Origin: Calonectria ilicicola | Taxonomy: Eukaryota > Ascomycota > Sordariomycetes > Hypocreales > Nectriaceae | Reading direction: 5' to 3' | NCBI GenBank assembly: GCA_020809705.1 | Contig: CP085825.1 | Location: 1,116,001-1,180,000 of the forward strand | DNA length: 64,000 bases | Shown here: in pieces, positions 59,641 through 64,000 of the stretch | Numbering within the stretch: position 1 is the stretch's first letter | Layout of the letters: each line of letters opens with the position of its first letter | Program-made: the position numbers and the translations under genes | The notes under the pieces: model-generated | What the model was told of the DNA's origin: nothing | The model's input: the letters and a program-made list of their open reading frames with translations, nothing else | Database searches by the model: none

Positions 59641-61046
59641 TCAAACCTCCCAATCTGCGTCTTCGTCAGTGCTCAGCCGATGGAACCGGCTGTAAAGTGA
59701 CTTTGGCCCATCATTGCGTATAGGCTTTTCGGAATAGTCGTGCCTGCATTCAACGCTGATGCCTTTCGTTTCTGGGGCAGCATCACTCGCAGGAACAAAC
59801 TCAAGCGTTGAGACGGTGCTGCTTTGCCATTTCTTCTCCTTGACCATGGCCCCTTTCACCTGGCGTCCATGAAGCTGCCACTCCCGGAAAAGGTCGTAGT
59901 CACCCCAACCCGCGCCTGTTCTGGATGGTCGTGGAAACTTGAGTATGTGACCTCGCGAGGTTGCTGATGCCAAGTTCTTTCCAGACTCCGCTGGAACAAT
60001 AAAAGAAGAGTAAGAGATGGATGATTGTATTTTAGCATCGTTGCTAAACAGGTTAGCAGCTTGCTTTCCCTCAGAAGATGATTGGCCGAAAAGAGCGATC
60101 GCTGTTGGGAATATTTGCTGGGTGTCACGATGAGGCTGATCGATATTCCATACGTCTTCAGTCCTGGGTATCTTTCGGAGATCCTTTTCGGTATTTAGGC
60201 TTATCGGTTTACCAGGGTGGTACCACTCGGTCCAACCTTCAGACTTGAAAGTATCCAAGTGCTTCAGATTAACTCTTTTGAATCGAATGTCTTTTCCGCG
60301 TCCTCTTGTCACATAGATATATGTCGAAATCATGTGAAAGGGAAATTTGCCATTTAAGGATGGAAATTGTTGAGAGCGAAGCACATCTTGGCCAGCCCCT
60401 ATATTCAGAACCATAGGTCGACTGATGATACCTGCCTTTTCATATTCTTCTTCCAGAACTTTCATTCTTTTCATTAACGACTCCCGAAAGCGTTTGGGAG
60501 CGTGGCGATCATATGTCCAATCAAAAGGATAATCGCGAAGGCCGATGAGCTTGAGCGACTTCTTTGCGGCTGCTGCTGCTGTAGGATTGTGAAAGAAGGT
60601 GGGCTTGTCATCTTGAGGACTGAGAGCACCGTCGGACTCCGAAGGTGGCTCCGGTCTTGGGCGCATCCCGGTCACTCGTTGAATCGTCTTGGAGATGTAA
60701 GCAACTTGAATTTATTCCATAGGGGTCGACTGATACATACTTGGACACTCTGAATTGAGCCAACCATGATAGGTATTCCTTTGAGGAGAGCACCTTGCAG
60801 AGCTTGAGCAGCGGTATCCGCCTCATCCATGTCCTCAAACTGGACAAAGCACCAGCCAAGTAATTTGGTCTCATTAGTGGTCGCGTGCGGGCGCCAATAG
60901 AAATTGCGATTGTGGAAACCGCGGTCCGTCAGCAACTTTTCGACATCAACTTTCGTCGCTTGGAAGTGCAAACGATCGAGCCGAAGGACGGGGCCATCAT
61001 GTATGACAGCGTGATCGAGCTGATCACCGTTAAGATGCGTTGACAT
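59641..61046 (-). CDS. RRM-domain RNA-binding protein, unknown role
   Basis: Two exons, 60741-61046 and 59641-60687, with a 53-nt intron, give 450 aa from the ATG at 61046. The frame is open a little further upstream without ATG. An RRM fold lies at about 19-97: RNP2-like VLRLDRLHF and RNP1-like GWCFVQFED, with an aromatic NRNFYWRPH loop. After a proline/serine linker comes KSLKLIGLRDYPFDWTYDRH, then RFRESLMKRMKVLEEEYEKA (helical), and a long region with W-rich patches (EWYHPGKPIS, GWGDYDLFREWQLHGRQVKG). I do not recognise the C-terminal region. A role in RNA metabolism is likely from the RRM; the partner is unknown. Divergent from the Prp43-like helicase. Confidence 0.85.
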
Positions 61047-61501
61047 GGCTGCTGGTCTTTGTTCACGCCTTTCATAAGCCGATTCTCGTGAACTAGGAGA
61101 ATGAAAGTTGTGCAAAGGTTAGGAAATCTGTGCGTGTGAAAATTCACCAATATGTTGTTGGTGCCTGCTTCAACCGACACCGGCTGCCAGGTGTTGCCAC
61201 ACGGTGATTCATGCACCTCAAGTCGGCGCGCTTGCATGCCCTAATATTGTAATTTTCTTTGCACAAGTCTCTGCACAAGTCCCTGGCAATATTCTTCCTT
61301 GATCAAACTTTTTTTGTGCGGTCTTCACCCCGTGCTCACATTGTGGCCAAACACAAACTGCAGCCCCAGTCACAGCCTCCTCGATTTTCGGTTTTCCTGC
61401 CCACTTACTCTCGTGAGCCGCTCAATCCCCGACTTCACCTCGTGTAGGCAACTACAAGTTACTGTTTCTTAGTACTTTCGTCATCCCAACTTCCGATCAA
61501 G
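61047..61501. promoter_or_regulatory. divergent promoter, RRM protein / DEAH helicase
   Basis: 455 bp between two RNA-related genes transcribed away from each other, so shared control is possible. A small direct repeat (GCACAAGTC) occurs at about 61261-61279. No other gene. Confidence 0.5.
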
Positions 61502-63934
61502 ATGCAGGCCTTACGACGCAACCGAACGACAGCAAGCCAGGCCACCAGCATCGAAGATGATAATAAGAATCCCTTCAAAAGTGGCTCACGCCATTCTCCC
61601 AGGTATTGGGAGCTTTTGGAGCAGCGTCGCCAACTCCCTGTTTCAGCCCAGCGCCAAGAATTCCTAGACGTGTATCATAAATCACAAGTGAGCAGATCCC
61701 ATCTCCTTCACATCAGACATCCCTTTCATTCTGGAATTTTACTCACACAGGAACAGGTCATCATATTATCTGGTGAAACAGGCTCGGGAAAGACAACCCA
61801 GATCCCGCAGTTCGTGTACTTCGATGAGTTTGCCTCCGGCATGACTGTAGCCTGTACACAACCACGGCGTCTAGCCGCAACATCCACAGCAATTCGAGTT
61901 GCCCAAGAAATGGACGCGCCTTTGGGAAAGGCAGTTGGATACAGTGTCCGTTTTGACAAGAAAATGGAGGATGAATATGCGGGCAGACCGCGCCTGGTGT
62001 TCATGACAGATGGGAAACTCCTACGAGAGTCGATGAAAGAGAACTCTTTTTCTGGCTATGTGAGTTTCTTTCAACCCCAAATCTACTTACTGCAGTGCTA
62101 ATAAAACCAGAGTTGCGTAATTGTCGACGAAGCACATGAGAGAAGTTTGCACACCGAGGTTTTGATGGCCCTGCTCAAAAAGGTCGTGGCTCGTCGACGT
62201 GATTTGAAGGTAATCATCATGTCTGCTACGTTGGAAGGCAGAGCTTTTCAGAACTATTTTCCCGGGGCATCGTCCTTTCACATACCCGGACGAATTTACC
62301 CTGTTCAAATCCAGTATCTCTCTGAACCCACGCCTCATTACATCTCCAGTGCCTTGGAACTTGTTCACCATATACACGAAACGATGGATGATAGTGACAT
62401 TCTTCTTTTCTTACCAACTGTGGAGACAATTGAGAAGACGTGCGATGCACTCAGGGAAAACACTGTCGACCTGGTGGTGTTACCTTTATATGCCTCCCTT
62501 TCTCAAGCTAAGCAGCAACTTGTTTTTGACAAGTATGGGATTCGAAAATGCATTGTTGCAACTAACATTGCCGAGACCAGTCTAACCATAGACGGAGTTG
62601 TCTATGTCATCGGTAAGTTTCTCCTACCCCAGAACCCATTGGAAGGGTTTTAGCTGTCAACGGTACGTATCAATTTGGAGTAACTGATCATGGTCAACAG
62701 ACCCGGGTCTGGTGAACCGCTCTGGGTATAACCCTCGTGCAGGCCTGAGCACGGTCATAATAGGGCCAATCTCAAAGGCTGCTGCCGTGCAGCGTGTCGG
62801 AAGAGCAGGCCGTACCAGACCGGGTGTTTGTTTCCGGCTGTATACTGAGGACACGTTCAACCAGTGCTTCATCCCAGCTACTCTGCCGGGGATTCTTGAA
62901 GATGAACTCGGGTCCGTCATTTTACTTCTCAAATCTATTGGCCACCACGACGTCTACAATTTTGACTTTCTCACTCCCCCTCACCCCGAAGTGTTTCTGC
63001 GTGGCATGCTGGACCTTCAAGCCATGTAAGTACCAAAGCCATTACCTGTGATGTGCTCTAATTTCGACTTACAGGGGTCACATCGATCAGAACGGAAACA
63101 TTACAGGGACGGGTAGGCTAGCAGCCAAGCTCCCCATCCACCCAGCTTGGTTCAATGCCATTGGGGAGGCGCACAAGCTTGGCTGCCGTAACGACATGAT
63201 CAATATCGCCGCTCTCACAAACGTCCGTCAGCAGGCTATTTTTTTGCGGCCATATGATCAACGATTTGCTGCAGATTTGGCCCATCAACGATTTGCATGC
63301 CCGGTCTCAGACCACATCAGCCAACTGCACGCGCTCAACGCATACGAGCTAGAGAAGGAGCAAAAGAGAATCGACATGGCTCAGTGGTGTTTTGACGCGT
63401 TTCTAAACCAGCACGCACTGGACGAGGCTATTAATATTCGTGATCAACTAGAATCAAGTGTCGTGCGAGTCATTCGCCAGTCTTACACCAAGTCAGGTTT
63501 CAATGACGAGAACCACGATACCAACATCAGGAAAGCCTTGCTGAAGGGCTTTTTCTACCAGGCTGCTCATCACTCAGAAGAGAAACACGACAGCGACATC
63601 TACTCTATCTTCAATTGGAACGACTCAGCCGGCATCCATCACGAGAGTTCCCTTGTTGACATCAACCATGAGTGGGTGATTTACCACCAACTTGTCTATG
63701 TTGGAAAGGCGTACATGAAAAATGTGACAGCGGTTGAAGCAGAGTGGCTCATTGTAAGCTTCAAAATTTCTCATCTTTTAACCCTTTAGCCCACTAACAG
63801 TATTTGATCAGGATCTTCCGCATTTCCAGAACGAAAACTTGGCCCTAAGGGGTAGTGGTAGTAAGGGCTTCAGACAGCCCAACGTCAAGAAGTCCCTTGA
63901 CAAGGCCCGGGCAAACCAAGAGAGGATGAAGTAA
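61502..63934 (+). CDS. Prp43-like DEAH-box RNA helicase
   Basis: Six exons (61502-61687, 61757-62059, 62111-62612, 62701-63025, 63075-63753, 63812-63934) give 705 aa. All helicase motifs are present: motif I GETGSGKTTQ (68-77), TQPRRLAA, DEAH (169-172), SAT in IIMSATLEG, TNIAETSLTIDG, QRVGRAGR (361-368). The N-terminal NPFKSGSRHSPRYWELLEQR and QRQEFLDVYHKSQ match Prp43/DHX15, and the tail has the ratchet/OB-type region (YHQLVYVGKAYMKNVTAVEAEW). Prp43 itself releases spliced introns and acts in ribosome biogenesis. This protein is shorter and diverges in the linker (IPGRIYPVQIQYLSEPTPHY), so it looks like a paralog rather than the housekeeping copy (inference). The stop TAA overlaps a possible splice donor (GTAAGG) near the window edge, so a longer C-terminus cannot be excluded. 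Confidence 0.9.
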
Positions 63935-64000
63935 GGTCATCACATCTGGATAGGATGAATTCAATTCACGACCATGCCGTGGTGCGATCTGGGTATCGCC

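Overview
The window is nuclear DNA from a filamentous ascomycete, most likely a Sordariomycete and probably Hypocreales (inference). The evidence is dense short GT-AG introns (47-107 nt, one of 286 nt), tRNA genes with introns, and families typical of Pezizomycotina: RO10, RTA1, PTH11-type rhodopsin receptors, an mpaB-type oxygenase, stand-alone DUF2156 and a Fot1/pogo transposon. I joined exons by hand from splice sites and reading-frame continuity. All coding models close without internal stops except one pseudogene.

Layout. 0.2-7.4 kb is a compact housekeeping block: tRNA-Tyr, dynactin RO10 (-), a vacuolar-type amino-acid transporter (+), mitochondrial ribosomal protein S16 (-) and, divergent from it, NAD(P)H-hydrate epimerase (+), then a small cysteine-rich ORF (-). 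7.4-12.0 kb shows no convincing gene. 12.0-19.2 kb holds tRNA-Ser, a GNAT acetyltransferase, an NRAMP metal transporter, a one-pass membrane microprotein and an RTA1-family protein. 20.6-26.0 kb carries an unusual fusion of a PD-(D/E)XK-like domain to an arginine/serine-rich tail, followed 140 bp downstream by a complete DDE transposon with about 130-bp inverted repeats and TA target duplications. 26.4-30.5 kb has an SDR and a PTH11-like receptor. 30.5-35.4 kb is gene-poor and contains a decayed 3' fragment of argininosuccinate lyase. 35.4-39.3 kb has a Baeyer-Villiger-type monooxygenase convergent with an amino-acid permease. 39.3-45.2 kb is about 6 kb without a recognisable gene. 45.2-51.5 kb has FGAM synthase (purine synthesis) and a stand-alone DUF2156 aminoacyltransferase-like protein. 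51.5-64 kb has tRNA-Trp, an MDR oxidoreductase convergent with an mpaB-type oxygenase, an RRM protein and, divergent from it, a Prp43-like DEAH helicase.

How they work together. Most genes are independent housekeeping or membrane functions and no biosynthetic gene cluster is evident. S16 and the epimerase share a 369-bp promoter; the RRM protein and the helicase share a 455-bp promoter. The most distinctive items are the nuclease-like/RS fusion, the stand-alone DUF2156 protein (a candidate steryl-amino-acid synthase), and the transposon whose terminal repeats carry a hairpin conserved by a compensatory base-pair change.
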